The notes beneath the pieces are model-generated. The model was not told the origin of the DNA and ran no database searches. It was given only the letters and a program-made list of their open reading frames with translations. The position numbers and the translations under genes were made by a program. Below are positions 23,321-34,199 of a DNA stretch of 64,000 nt, piece after piece. Every line of letters begins with the position of its first letter. Position 1 is the stretch's first letter. Source of the DNA: Tolypeutes matacus. Taxonomy: Eukaryota > Chordata > Mammalia > Cingulata > Chlamyphoridae. The stretch is from positions 5,619,089 through 5,683,088 of the forward strand of contig JAKSZT010004976.1 of assembly GCA_026826555.1 (NCBI GenBank), given 5' to 3'.

Positions 23321-23730
23321 AAAAGGCTGGCTCAACCTGACCACCTGGGTGACCAGGAGGCCCTGCCCAGCCAGGCTCCCTGCCAGCAGCCAGCTGTGTC
23401 ATTGTGCACTGCCAGCTTTGTGACATCCCTGCTCATGGGATTGTCCTAATTCTGTGGACAACCACCTCCTGCCCAGCCAGTGTCCCGTTCTGATTATCCT
23501 CAACTTTCCTAGTTTAATGCTGCTGTTTTGCTAACTATTAAGGACTGGGAGTCTTTTCATCACAGTTCATGTTTCACATCAGGCCACATGAGGGAAGCAT
23601 AGCAGGGGGAAGGGGATAAGGCCCACTGGCATGGCTTAATGTCTTGGGTAGAGGCCCATTCACATCCCTAATGAGATCATTACTGCTAGCTAAATACAAG
23701 CCCGGCCTTGTGACCCCTAGGAACCATGTG
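23321..23730. promoter_or_regulatory. Candidate conserved non-coding block
   Basis: Repeat-free, with a GC-richer first half (repeated 'ctgcccagccag' at 23363-23374 and 23470-23481). The second half has GATA- and homeodomain-like words: 'ctgattatcctc' and 'cctaatgagatcattactg'. Inference from texture only. Confidence 0.3.
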
Positions 23731-25150
23731 CCTGGGATAGCAATCTCCTTCTAAACCCCCACCCACTGTCTTCCTATGCTGAAAGCTAAACCTGTGATCA
23801 AAAAGCCCCTAAGCCTGGCTCTGAGGGTTGTGACCCAGTCCTATCAGTCTCCAAACCTTAAAGGCCCCATGTGTGATGCCCCACCAGATGTCTGTCCCTC
23901 AGGCCCAGCCCTAGGGCCATCAGGAATTGGCCAGCTCAGCTTTTCAGCCAACTTGACACACTGCATTTACTCTCCAGGACTATCTGGGGAGGCTGATTTT
24001 AACAGGGCATCATCCAGCCTTCCCACAATTCTCCCACAGAGCTGAGAATAGCCCAAGTAACTCTTCATCAAAAGTCCAGGCCCAGTATTATCACAGGTCA
24101 TCAAATAGAGGAGGTCGACCAGATGACTAGAATTTGTTGTCACTGTTTATAAGTCACTGGCACTTTTAGAAAGTTTAATATGGTTCCCCTAGGTCTAATA
24201 TGGAGTTCTTTTCAGATCCTTTTGTACCAATATTCAGGGGGAAGTGAAGCCAACCATTTGGACTTACCCTCACAAAGGTAAAGTGTAAATGTATGTGTGT
24301 GCATGCGTATAAAGCAGGGAAAAGTTTACCTGGGTTATGTGTTGTTCAACAATAATGGAATTTAAATGCAGCAATTCTGCTTGCCTGATTGATGCTGGTA
24401 ATCCCATTGTGGCATATTAAGAATTAAGATTTCCTAGGGAGGTGACCAATTGTTTCTTATTCATGCTATTTTGCCTCTTTCCTTCTTTCTCAAAAGAAAT
24501 GGTGGGCTATTAAAATATTCCAAAGCCAAGAAATATTTAAAATTTTACACAAAGAAAAAAACACATTTAGTCCTTTGCATCATGTTTATAACAATTTACT
24601 TATTTTGGTAAATACCCCAAATCAAAGTATAATATAATACCATAATCCTATGTTATATTCTTTTGGAATATAAAGACTTCTGAAACATCGGCCTCCTTCT
24701 TTGCTAATCTTATGGCATGAATCCTCTTTGGTATGTTTGTTTTGGCTTTCTCTTTCCTTTTGAAGGAAACACTGTAGCACCACAACATAGAAGAGATGCC
24801 CACAGTTCCTCTAGGACCAGGATTTCCTAAAGAAGTCCTAATTCTTGAGGTCTTCCATATTTTAACTGCTTCTGGCATCAAGGAGGGCAAGCCATTTGGT
24901 GCTGCATTTAAACACTGTTGTGCTTGAACAATAATAACTCAAGAAAACTGTATAATTAAGAGGACAGAAGCTGGTGTGGAGTGGGAGAGAATTGCCAGGA
25001 GATATGAAAGCCTAAAAATGCACATCAAGCTGGGTGGTATTTCTCATAAATGAATCCAACCACAACATAGTACTTAGACCCACACAGCTATAAGATCCAG
25101 GGATTATGTTTTGCTTAGAGCAAATTATTGAAAACACCCTTTTAAATACA
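23731..25150. other. Unique DNA, no feature recognised
   Basis: An 80-codon minus ORF (24648-24890) is Lys/Arg-rich toward its end and matches no family I recognise. No other structure was seen. Confidence 0.3.
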
Positions 25151-25154
25151 GTAA

Positions 25155-25262
25155 CGGAGCAGATGTAGCTCAGTGGTTGAACATTTGCCTCCCATGTACG
25201 AGGTCCTGGGTCCAATCCTGGTACTTTCTAAAAACAAACAAACAAACAACAAAACATTAAAA
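25155..25262 (+). mobile_element. DAS-I-type SINE
   Basis: The head 'ggagcagatgtagctcag' followed by 'tggttgaacatttgcctccc' and 'gggtccaatcctgg' is the tRNA-derived DAS-I head with A-box and B-box. The tail is aaacaaacaaacaaac-rich. TSDs are not clear, so it is probably an older copy. Confidence 0.85.
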
Positions 25263-25860
25263 GTAAATGGGCTTCTACTTGATTTCTGCCTTTCTCCTCC
25301 CAATTTGGAAGAGGCATCATCACATGTAGATGGGCGTTGTTTGAGTATGGGGGCTCCATCTCTCACTTAAGCAGAGCAGTGTTTGGAGGTCCTGTTTCTT
25401 CATCTCTCCAAGCAAGTAATCCCTAGTGGTTAAGTTTTACCTCAAGTAGGGCCAGGAACTCTTTGGAGGGATTGGGATCTCCAAACCTCTCACACAAAGC
25501 AACAACTCCTTTTTGACTGCATATAGCAACTCATTTTCAGTTTTCCCTTCATCGTGGGTAAGCTGATGCTCCCTGCTGATGAAAAGATCTCCAAAACCCA
25601 CTCCAAACTAATTTAACACCCCCCCCATGCAAAACGAGTTTGAGATTTGCTGACATCAACAGTATTGAGCCCCCATCTCCTGGGGACACAAAGAACCCTG
25701 AACGGCACCCCAGGCAACAAAAGGGGGCATCTTCAGAGTCCCTCCTAGGGTTCACTTGGGAGGTGCCCTGGCCTCTTGCTCACCTTCAGTTGGGTGCAAG
25801 ACACAGTGGGAGCCATGTTGTCCATGGGGGCTGGAGGCTGCTTAAAGTGATGCTTGCCTG
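25263..25860. other. Unique DNA, no feature recognised
   Basis: No repeat was identified. Overlapping ORFs lie on both strands at 25549-25861. Confidence 0.35.
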
Positions 25861-25865
25861 AACTG

Positions 25866-25889
25866 ACCTCCTCTTCTGTGCAGGTGAGG
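25866..25889 (+). promoter_or_regulatory. Recursive-splice-site-like motif
   Basis: A pyrimidine-rich run, acctcctcttctgtg, leads directly into CAG at 25881-25883 and GTGAGG at 25884-25889. A 3' splice site is thus fused head-to-tail with a 5' splice site. It lies 50 bp before the exon candidate at 25939. It could easily be chance. Confidence 0.15.
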
Positions 25890-25938
25890 TGACCCGTTCC
25901 CGAGTGAAATGAAATGGTGGGACGTTTCTTTCCTCCAG

Positions 25939-26035
25939 CTCTTCCATGCCATTTCCAGGCATGAAGAGGAAGTGCTCATTCCGCACTCCCTCTGAGCATC
26001 TTATTGCCAACGCTGGCTCCTACCATAAGAAGAAG
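25939..26035 (+). CDS. Weak candidate exon (97 nt)
   Basis: The acceptor cgtttctttcctccag ends at 25938 and a near-consensus donor, AAG|GTGAGTT, begins at 26036. The frame through the block is open and includes 30 codons from ATG 25946, rich in Lys/Arg/Ser and ending in three Lys codons. It would enter in phase 2 and leave in phase 0. The frame also runs on past the donor to 26212. I recognise no protein family. It could be a non-coding RNA exon or chance. Confidence 0.15.
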
Positions 26036-26785
26036 GTGAGTTCATGCAGAAAACATGTGTGTGATTGTCTCCTGGACCAGACTAGCTGCTACCAGAAGAG
26101 CAAAGAGCTGGGACTTCCCACTCAATGCCTTGGATGGTGGCTAATGGAACTTCTCTGCCTTATGGTCAAGGAAGAGTCCCCGATGAGGCTCACTTATTTA
26201 CCTTCACAGTGAGCCACCACTGTTTTCACTCTGGTGGCCAAATTTGGCAGAACCTAAAAGCCATTCCTTTCCCAAACTTGAAAAAGAAAGTCTTTCTCTT
26301 GAAGCTTACCACAGAGTATTAATGGTGGAGTAAACCATGAAATTGCTCTCTTTCCCAGAGCCTGCCTCTCCCCAATCCTACATGGGGGCCACAGGAAGCT
26401 TCTCCCAGCAGAAAATCACATTTGCTTTTAAAAAATATTTAATAAGTAAATATTGAGGTATCATTCCACCAAGAATCCCCACCACCATGTCTTAGCAAAG
26501 CTGTACCACTCTTCACTATGTAGCAGCATCTTAAAACTTGAAGCTTGCTTTCTCTCCTCGCCTGATAACTTCCGAGGAAATAGCTAACCCAGGACAGATA
26601 AGAAAAAGAGTAAAGGTCTTTACTAAACCCTTTTCAAGTTTTATCTCTGGTGCAGGAATTTTCATAAAGTAGAAACACAATTTTCAGGTTCAGGGAACTG
26701 GAATATAATTTTGGTCAGTCTTTTAGGAATGTAGCTTTATCTGCAAGGGTTTATATTTTAGATTATACTTTCTACTTCCTCTCAG
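26036..26785. other. Unique DNA, no feature recognised
   Basis: A possible L1 scrap lies near 26430-26490 ('atattgaggtatcattccac'), too short to assign. Nothing else was seen. Confidence 0.3.
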
Positions 26786-26789
26786 ACCA

Positions 26790-27195
26790 GGCTCCTCTTG
26801 GTTCACTTTGCTGTTGCCATGCTGGCCTTCTTTCTGTTTCTTAAACATGTCAAGGAGAGTCCTAGCTCTGGATTCTGCATTTGCTATTCCCTCTGCCTGG
26901 ATCTCTTCCCTCCAAATTGTCCAACAGTGTCTCCCTCCTTTCAAGGAACTCTGCTGGAAGAAGACTTCATGACGGTCTCAGCACAACTTGCTCCCTAACC
27001 CACCCCTCCTGCTGTCCTCCACCTCTCTCTGTTGTCTCAGCGGCCCTTTCCACTCTAAATCTGTCTGATTTGATTATTTGTCTTATTGTTCATTGTCTCT
27101 CTCCAACCAGAGCCTTGTCCCCTATTCACCGGGAGCAAAAATGCTTGACACATAGTAAGTACTCAATGAGTATGTGTTGGCAGAACTCCACTTAG
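26790..27195 (+). mobile_element. L2 fragment, 3' part
   Basis: The order fits sense L2: 'ctccctctgcctggatctc'-type text, 'ttcaaggaactctgctgg', 'ccctattcaccgggagc', then the terminal 'cttgacacatagtaagtac' and 'tcaatgagtatgtgttgg'. The 104-codon ORF at 26881 lies in this repeat. Confidence 0.65.
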
Positions 27196-27685
27196 AAGGT
27201 AAGGAAAAGCCGCTTGACATTCTTGTTTGGCACCCATTTGGATATTTCCTGCTCCTCTTTTAAGATTATATTTTATGGTGGCATCAAGCAAACTAGTACA
27301 CTGGACTTTTCCCCATCAAGTCTGCACATTAAAATGTGTGTGTGTATAATCTCAATATCACTTGCATTTCCTAACCAAATGTCTTCTGTGATCTTTACCC
27401 TCATGATTACTATCCATAAAACTAAATCCACTTCAAACTGCTCCTGCACTAAGAATCCACGAAAAACATGTACGACAAGAGCTTTGAAGGATCATTTCAA
27501 AAATCCATTCTACCAGGTTGTCCATCCTCTCCTCTAGAGCTCTTTTTGCACAAAAGTACCATCTCCTACACTAAAGTAAGCTTATAGGGAAATAAAGCAT
27601 TCCAGGCCATAACAGGCATGGGCCAACTATCTCTCCCCCTTCACTGTCGTTGTTATTCATTTAAAATACAGTTAAGATAATTTGT
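27196..27685. other. No feature recognised
   Basis: AT-rich unique DNA. The 107-codon ORF at 27214-27537 has no recognised motif. Confidence 0.35.
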
Positions 27686-27689
27686 TTCC

Positions 27690-28680
27690 CTTTATATTTC
27701 ATTTTAGGGTTTTTTTCACATTATTGTCCATTTTATTTTATTTTTCTGAGTATGCAAACATTAACATGGTTCAAAAGTCAAATCTATACCAAAAGGTATT
27801 CTAAAAGCAGTGGCACCCCCTCTCCCACCCCTTCCTCTTCTTCCCCCCTTCCCCTTCTGCTCCTTCCCCCCATTTCTTCCTCTCCATTCCCCCTCCCATC
27901 CCTTCCTCTCTACTCCCCCTATCTCTTCCACTCCATTCTCACCCCACTGTCTCTTTCATTCTGTTCCAGCCAATTCCCTACAGTTAATTAATCTTATTAG
28001 TTTGTGGTTTATCCTTCCTGTGTTTCTTTTGCAAAAAGAAAATAAGCAAATAAATGTATATTTTCTTTTTTTCCCTCTTTTTTTTTTTTTACCCACAAGG
28101 AGGCATACTATAGATATTCCTTTGCACTAAAAAAAGCATACCCTGGAACTCACTCCAGTACAGTTCACAGCAGTCTTCATCAGTCTTGTCCACAGCTGTC
28201 TAATATGCTATGCTGTGGATGGACCACAGTTAATTGAAATACCAAATGCTGTGAATGGACCACAGTAGATTGAAACCCCCTCCAGTGATTGAGCATCTAG
28301 GCTGTTTTTTATACTTTGTAATTATAAACTATGCTGCAATGAATAACCCTGTGCTGATATACTTTTACATTGTTGAAGGTGTGTCTTCAGAGTAAATTCC
28401 TAGGAGTGGGATTGCTGGGTCCAAGGGGAGTGCACATAGGGTTTTGTTAGCTTTTGCAAATTCCCCTCTTCGGGGGTTGTATCAGTTTTCATCCCCTTAA
28501 CATTTATGAGAGTGCCTGTTTCCTGTGGCCTGACCAGCACGGTGTGTGGTAGAGTTATTTAAAGTTTGCCAATGTGACAGGTGAGAAATGGTGTCTTAGT
28601 GTCATTTTAATTTGCATTTCTCTTACTGTGAATGAAGTTGGACATCTTTTTGCATATTTAAGCGTCATTTTTGTATCTCC
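27690..28680 (-). mobile_element. Old L1 3' region, antisense, part 1
   Basis: It follows the antisense of an old L1 3' end: 'aacatggttcaaaagtcaaa', 'tttgtggtttatccttcc', 'tatgctgcaatgaataacc', 'cctaggagtgggattgctg', 'gtgagaaatggtgtcttag', 'taatttgcatttctcttac'. A pyrimidine tract (27815-27960) has expanded inside it. A 30-bp unit is tandemly repeated at 28210 and 28246. The element is split by the SINE that follows and resumes at 29164. Confidence 0.8.
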
Positions 28681-29163
28681 TTTTTTTTTTAAAGATGTAT
28701 TTTATTTATTTATCTCTTCCCACCCCCTCGTTGTTTGTACTTGCTGTGTCTGTTCATCTTGTTTCTTTTTAGGAGACATCAGGAACTGAACCTGGGACCT
28801 CCAATGTGGGAGGGAGGCACCTAATAGCTTGAGCCATCTCCATTCCCTGCTTTGTTGTGTCTTTCATTATGTTTTTCTTCTTGTGCCTCTTGTTGTGTCA
28901 GCTTGCTGCACCTGCCCATCGCATCAGTTCGCTGTCCTGCTCGTCTTCTTTAGGAGACACTGGGATCCTCAGCTCCCTGCTTTGCTGTGTCTTTCATTAT
29001 GTTTTTTCTTCTTGTGTCTCTTGTTGCTTTATCTTGTTGTGTCAGCTTGCTGTGTCTGCCCATTGCACCAGCTTGCTGCCTTGTTTAGGAGGCACCAGGG
29101 ACCAAACCAAGGACCTCTCCTGTGGTAGGCGGGAGCTCAATCACTTGAGCCACATCTGCTCCC
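28681..29163 (-). mobile_element. Composite DAS-II-type SINE inserted in L1
   Basis: On the minus strand it has two tRNA-like heads or half-heads: one near 29155-29080 ('gtggctcaagtgattgag' style) and one near 28840-28780. Between and beside them lies a body unit repeated with a 130-bp period (unit starts at 28848 and 28978, seen on the plus strand as tgctttg.tgtgtctttcat). The tail lies at 28681-28720. The flanks tttgtatctcc (28670-28680) and tttatatcttc (29164-29174) fit a decayed 11-bp TSD. Confidence 0.85.
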
Positions 29164-29630
29164 TTTATATCTTCTTGTTGTGAATTGTCTGTTCATGTCT
29201 ACTGTCTTTTTCTATTAGATATTTGCTCATTTTTTCCTTCAATTAAGTCTTTATATGTTAGCGATATTAGCCCTTCATCTGTGATTTATGTTGATAATAC
29301 TTTCTCTCAGTTTGTCATTTGTCTTTGGGCTTTGGTGATGGTGTATTCTGCTAGTAAAACACACTTTTTTTTTTTGTACATGTGTCAATGTTTTCCTCTG
29401 GATTTTGAGGGACATGAGAAAGCCTGTCTCAGGTTCTAGAGAAATTCACTGTGTTTTCTCCAAGTGCTCATATAGCTTCATTTATTTATTTATTTATTTT
29501 TTATTCAGATCTTTAATTCTTTTGGAAAGTATTCCTGGGTATCATGTGAGGTGCAGATCTAATTTTATTTTGTCCCCAAACTAGTCAGTTGTCCCTGCAT
29601 CATTTATTAAAAGTTGCAGTTTTAAAAGGG
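29164..29630 (-). mobile_element. Old L1 3' region, antisense, part 2
   Basis: Resumes directly after the SINE: 'gtgaattgtctgttcatgtc', 'gcgatattagcccttcatc', 'cagtttgtcatttgtcttt', 'ctggattttgaggg', and at the end 'ctagtcagttgtccctgc' and 'atcatttattaaaag'. With part 1 it makes about 1.4 kb of a single L1. Confidence 0.8.
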
Positions 29631-30031
29631 CCCTGGAGCATGAGGAAAGGGAAAGAAAAGGAAGGTAGGCAGGAGTAGGAGACAAACCTTTTCATCTTTC
29701 CTCTACATGTTCTTCAGCCCAGACAAATCCCCTACAGCTGGCAGCCTCTGGCACAGGTGTGTGGGATTCTCAGGCCAGTGAAGGGGGCCCGTGGGTTCTG
29801 TCTGCCCCACAAAGCAGCCGCTCCCACTGATGCCAGAGCTTGTTTCATGGGCCTTGTGGCTAAAAGCCAAGTTTGGTGACCACTTACTATTAGGAGAAGG
29901 AGCCCTGAAGACAGAGTCATCTGCAGACTCTGCAGCACCTAGTTGGTTGCAGTCAAGATTTCTACTTTGCTGGTACCCGCTAATCACCACAGTTTCAACT
30001 GTACAACTTGCAAGAAGTCATAGTGTCAGAG
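29631..30031. other. Unique DNA, no feature recognised
   Basis: Overlapping ORFs on both strands lie at 29703-30066. No domain was recognised. Confidence 0.35.
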
Positions 30032-30043
30032 AAAGCAGCCTGG

Positions 30044-30457
30044 GGAAGCAGATGTTGCTCAAGTGATTGGGCTCCCATCTACATATGGGAGATCCAGGGT
30101 TCGATTCCTGGGGCCTCTTGGTGAAAAAGCAAGCTGGCCCAAGTGGCAAGCTGGCCCTAGCAGAGTGCTGGCCCATGCGGAGTACTGGCCCGCATGGAGA
30201 GCTGGCGCAGCAAGATGACACAACAAAAAGAGAAACAAAAGAGAGATAATAAGAGATGCAGCAGACCAGGTGGCTGAGGTGGCACAAGAGATTGAGCAGC
30301 CTCTCTCCACTCTGGAAGGTCCCAGGATCAGTTCCCAGTGCCACCTAAAGAGAAGACAAGCAGACACAGAAGAACACACAGAGAGCAGACAGGGAGTGCA
30401 AAATGAGGGGGGGGACGGGGGAAGAAATAAATAAATCTTAAAAAAAAAAAAAAAGCA
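30044..30457 (+). mobile_element. Long composite DAS-II-type SINE with 12-bp TSD
   Basis: Head 1 begins at 30044 ('ggaagcagatgttgctcaag', B-box 'ggttcgattcctgg'). A spacer of 'ctggcc' repeats follows (30132-30205). A second head-like part starts at about 30265 ('ggtggctgaggtggcac', 'ggatcagttcccagtgcc'). The tail is aaataaataaatcttaaaa. The TSDs are aaagcagcctgg (30032-30043) and aaagcagcccgg (30458-30469), one mismatch. Confidence 0.9.
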
Positions 30458-30829
30458 AAAGCAGCCCGGGCCCACAGACTCTGGGCTGGAAGAACGCGCA
30501 ACAACGTGGACCCCGAGACCATGTGTGTGAAGGAATCTGCAGCAGAAGACCTTTGTTTCTGCAGGAACCTTTTCTCTCTCTGATCTATGGGGACATGGAG
30601 GTCTCTGAAAGCTTTGGCAATGGAGGCTTCTGGGGATGCTCTGATTTTTGGTTCATTTTCTTACCTGAATGTCTCTCAGAGGTCAGAATCCTACTCAGGG
30701 TTTCCTCCAAACTCAACTGTCACCCGATACAATAACTGTAATGAAAGTAAGGCAATTCCCCAAGCACTCCCCCGCCCAGACATTTGTAGCACGGAGGTTT
30801 ATCTTCCCACTCCCCAGGGGTTTGCTTCA

Positions 30830-30975
30830 GTATTTGATCCATTGTGCTGATGGGGAAACTGGAGCTCAGGCAGGTTGCATTACTTGCTGAGGCCATCCAG
30901 CTAGTCAGTGGTGGACCAGGGATTGGAATCCAGCATCCACCTTTGCAACTGCCATGCCTGTTCCCTGGTGAGACC
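30830..30975 (-). mobile_element. MIR element
   Basis: Antisense MIR: 'tgatggggaaactggagctc', 'ccatccagctagtcagtgg', 'gggattggaatccagcatcc'. Confidence 0.75.
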
Positions 30976-31875
30976 AGTTTCTAATTGTCACTGGGTTGGG
31001 TAAGCAAAAAATATCTAATGGACTGAAAATGCTGATTTTCTCACTTGCCCATTTCACTACTTGCAAGAAGTCATAGTGTTCCCTCCAATTCTCACCCTAG
31101 CCCGGGATTGTCACCACCAAACCCAGAATTACATGGCAGGAGGGTCAGAAAAAATGCAACTGGTTGAACTACCCACAGGATGTCTTAAAAAATAACTGTT
31201 AAGTGTTTTCCAAAGGCAATGCATAGTGAGCAGAAAAAAAAATTGATCTTTTAGATAGACCAGGTGCCAGTTATAAATTTAAAATGCAAATGGAGTGCAC
31301 TAGCTACACTTAAAAAGTCCTGGAGTACGTACAGCCGACCAACATTAAATACAAAATATCCCTCTGTCTCTGGTATTCATTTGCCAGTCACATTGCCAGT
31401 TAAAAGTAGTCATTTTGAAAGCAGTAATTCATTCTCTACTGTCCTTCCTTAACACAATTTTCAGCCTGCAATTTAGATGATAGGAAAATTACAACCTCAG
31501 TGCACTATATTATGTGATATAAATGTTATTGCAATTAAGCCTGCTAGGAACTACATACACACACACACAGAAAAACCTAAATACACCTCGTCCATGATTT
31601 AGTCTAAGTAAACCTATAAACCAAGACACTTCTGTTTGCTCAGTAATATATGAGACCAAAACTGTTCTTAAGCAAAAGAGTGGGTACCTGGATTTGGACA
31701 AAAACTGGAGTGGAATGGGAGCAAGTGGGAAGTGACCTGAGAAGGTCTGAGTTTTACCTTTATTGGTTGGAATAGGGATAGATTGGACTGAACCTAAACA
31801 TCACAGAGGTTCCCATCCAGCTAACCATTAAAGCTAGAACAAAAGAATGATCCAAAACCTCTCCTTCCTCAAACC
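30976..31875. other. AT-rich unique DNA
   Basis: A short (CA)n run lies at 31553-31571. No gene or interspersed repeat was recognised. Confidence 0.4.
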
Positions 31876-31879
31876 CAAA

Positions 31880-32204
31880 GCCAACTGGCACTGTGAATGA
31901 AATCTCTTGCCCATCTTTTACACGCTATGATCCCTTTCTTGGGTCATCACATCATTCTGTTTTAGATGGCCACCGCCACTCCCTAACAGTCCTCTTTGCC
32001 AATGATATCGCCCCTCCCCAGTTTATCCTGACACTTGGTGAAATGATTGCTCTCGACTGCAAATCTAGTTAGGTTAGTTTCCCGCTCAAAACCCTTTGAA
32101 AGCTCCCCCACCACACTGTTCCCTGCTCAAGTGGCATTTGTTGTCAGGAATACCCCTCCCCAACTCACCTAAAACCTACTTTTCCACTTGACATTCCTTA
32201 TTAT
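31880..32204 (+). mobile_element. L2 fragment, part 1
   Basis: Sense L2 text such as 'gctcaaaaccctttgaaag' and 'ctcccccaccacactgttcc' leads up to the MLT1 insertion point. It resumes after it. Confidence 0.55.
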
Positions 32205-32649
32205 TATAAGTTGAACTGTGTCCTCCAAAAAGATATGTTCAAGTCTGAATCTACAGTAACTCAGAATGTGACTTCATTTGGAAATAAGTCCATTACAGAT
32301 GGAATTAGGCAGGTTAAAACAATGTCATATTGGAGTAAGGTGGGCCTTAATCCAATATGACTAGTGTCTTTATTTTAAGAAGAGGAAATTTGGACACAGA
32401 GAACCATTGGGAAGAATGCCATACGATGACCAAGGCAAAGAACGCCACGGGTTGCTGGCAAGCCATCGCCAGGAGCCACGAGAGATGTATGGAACAGATG
32501 CTTTCCCACAGCCTTTGAAGGAAGCATGGCCCTGCCAACACCTTGATTTCAAACTTCTAGCCTCCGAAACTGTGAGGCCCTAAATTTCTGTTGTTTTAAG
32601 CCACCTGGTTTGTAGCATTTTGTTATGGCCACGCCGAGAAACTAAGACC
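32205..32649 (+). mobile_element. MLT1 LTR
   Basis: A well-preserved MLT1 sequence: 'gttgaactgtgtcctcc', 'tgtgacttcatttggaaat', 'gggccttaatccaatatg', 'gaggaaatttggacacag', 'ggttgctggcaagccatc', 'caacaccttgatttc', 'ttctgttgttttaagccacc', 'gagaaactaagac'. It sits inside an L2. The minus ORFs at 32347-32552 are incidental. Confidence 0.85.
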
Positions 32650-32810
32650 TCTGTTATCCATTATCAGCTGGTTCCCCACCTCCTCTGGAAAGCTCTCTCT
32701 GTTAACCCCCAAAAAGAGTAAATTACCTTCTTCATCTCTCTATGCTCCTTCTGTGTCTGGTATATATGTTCATTATAGCACTTAATGTAATTATGTGTGT
32801 TCATGGCTGG
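32650..32810 (+). mobile_element. L2 fragment, part 2
   Basis: 'cctctggaaagctctctctg', 'tcatctctctatgctccttc' and 'cattatagcacttaatg' continue the sense L2 interrupted at 32204. Confidence 0.55.
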
Positions 32811-33255
32811 CCACTGCTTGGGGAGAATGGACTAGGAAAGAACCAGGACTCTTCTATTCCAAGGCATTCCTTATATGTTGGAAAATGAAAAGAAAACAAA
32901 AAGAAATACCAAAACAAGGTTTCAAAAAATTTTGGATGTTGCAATGGTTGTCTTCTTTGCTGTTAGGGGAATTCTGTGGTTATGTGCATATCTTTGTTTG
33001 GAGATAATATTAAGAGGCTAAATCTGAAGCCTTTTGAAATGGGAGTTTAGGTCAATGGCTCTCCTGCTACTTCCTCCAACCTCCCATACATGTGAGGCCA
33101 TATCCTTCATCCTGCATGTAGCCTCTCCCCCAAATATGGAATATCAGAAGCCGTCAACAAATGTTTATTAAATTAGATTTCAAAGAGCAAAGATTCCTTC
33201 AAATTCTAGGTAAATAAAATACAAATATTTCTTAATCATGGCTTTTCTCTCTAGG
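32811..33255. other. Unique DNA, no feature recognised
   Basis: Nothing recognisable, apart from a possible L2 terminus scrap near 33150 ('caacaaatgtttattaaat'). Confidence 0.3.
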
Positions 33256-33640
33256 CAAATTAGTTAGACAATGTAGCTGCTATAACAAATAAATCATAAG
33301 GTGTAAAATGGCTCAAAGATTATAAAAGTTCTTTACCTCTCAAATACAAAATTCAAAAAGGGTGCTTTTGACCACCAGGCATGTCTCCTTCAAGCAGTAA
33401 TTCTAGGACTTCCTTTGGCTCTCCAATTTTTCACATGTAGCTTCTAAAGTTTTCTATATCCAGGTTATAAAAGGGGAAAGAGCATGAAAACCAGGAAGTT
33501 TTCTGAACATCCCATTGGCAGAATGTAGTCACATGTCCACATGTAACTGCAGGGAATGCTGGGAAATGTAGTGTAGCTGTGTCCAGGAAGAAGAGAAAGC
33601 TACTTAGTGAGTTTTGAAGTCTGCCTCACTAATGCTTTTA
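33256..33640. mobile_element. Ancient interspersed repeat, family not named
   Basis: 'gcagggaatgctgggaaatg' followed by 'tagtgtagctgtgtccagg', preceded by 'agtcacatgtccacatgtaa', is wording I recall from a widespread ancient mammalian LTR or DNA-transposon family. I cannot name the family safely. Confidence 0.4.
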
Positions 33641-33699
33641 TATCAAATAAGAATTGTATTGCTCTTACCTAAAGGCAATTGCAAAGCTTAGCAAAGAAA

Positions 33700-33945
33700 A
33701 TAACAACAATAATAACTATCATTTCCTGAGTGTTTACTACATTCCAGGCAGTAAACATTGAGGCAGTATACATTGCCTCATTTTCATTCTTAAACAACCT
33801 ACAAGGTAGATATTATTATCTTTCTTGAAGATGAAAAATACTGAAGTTCAGAGTGGGAGAATAATTTGATTAAGGTCACACGGCAGAGCAGGAATTCAAG
33901 TCAGTAACTGATTGAATTCAGAGTCCAGGGGTTTTCTTTGTTATC
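33700..33945 (-). mobile_element. MIR element
   Basis: Near full-length antisense MIR: 'actatcatttcctgagtg', 'cattccaggcagtaaac', 'gatattattatctttcttg', 'aaggtcacacggcagagc', 'aggaattcaagtcagtaac'. Confidence 0.85.
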
Positions 33946-34074
33946 ACGTTGTTTCCTAAAAAAAAAATTAACAGCTTTCAAAAAGGAGTGTAAGGTTTGA
34001 CATATAACAATGAATTTCAGAAAACAACATGTAACTTGTTTGAGAAGAAAGAAACTTTGGGAAAACATCCATTA

Positions 34075-34195
34075 ACTTCTTTACAACTGAGAAAATGAAG
34101 GTCCAGAGAGAATAGGCATCAAATTAGTGGCAGTGCCATGACTGGTCCCCACAGCTCCTGACTCCCAGTCTTTTGAAACCACAACCTCTTTTCCA
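34075..34195 (-). mobile_element. MIR-like fragment
   Basis: 'gaaaatgaaggtccagagag', 'gtggcagtgccatgactgg' and 'cctgactcccagtc' match antisense MIR in order, at high divergence. Confidence 0.5.
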
Positions 34196-34199
34196 ACGA

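Noticed and set aside
24648..24890. 80-codon basic minus-strand ORF as a processed ribosomal-protein pseudogene
   Set aside because: No match to a ribosomal protein that I can recognise, and no poly(A) tail or TSD around it.
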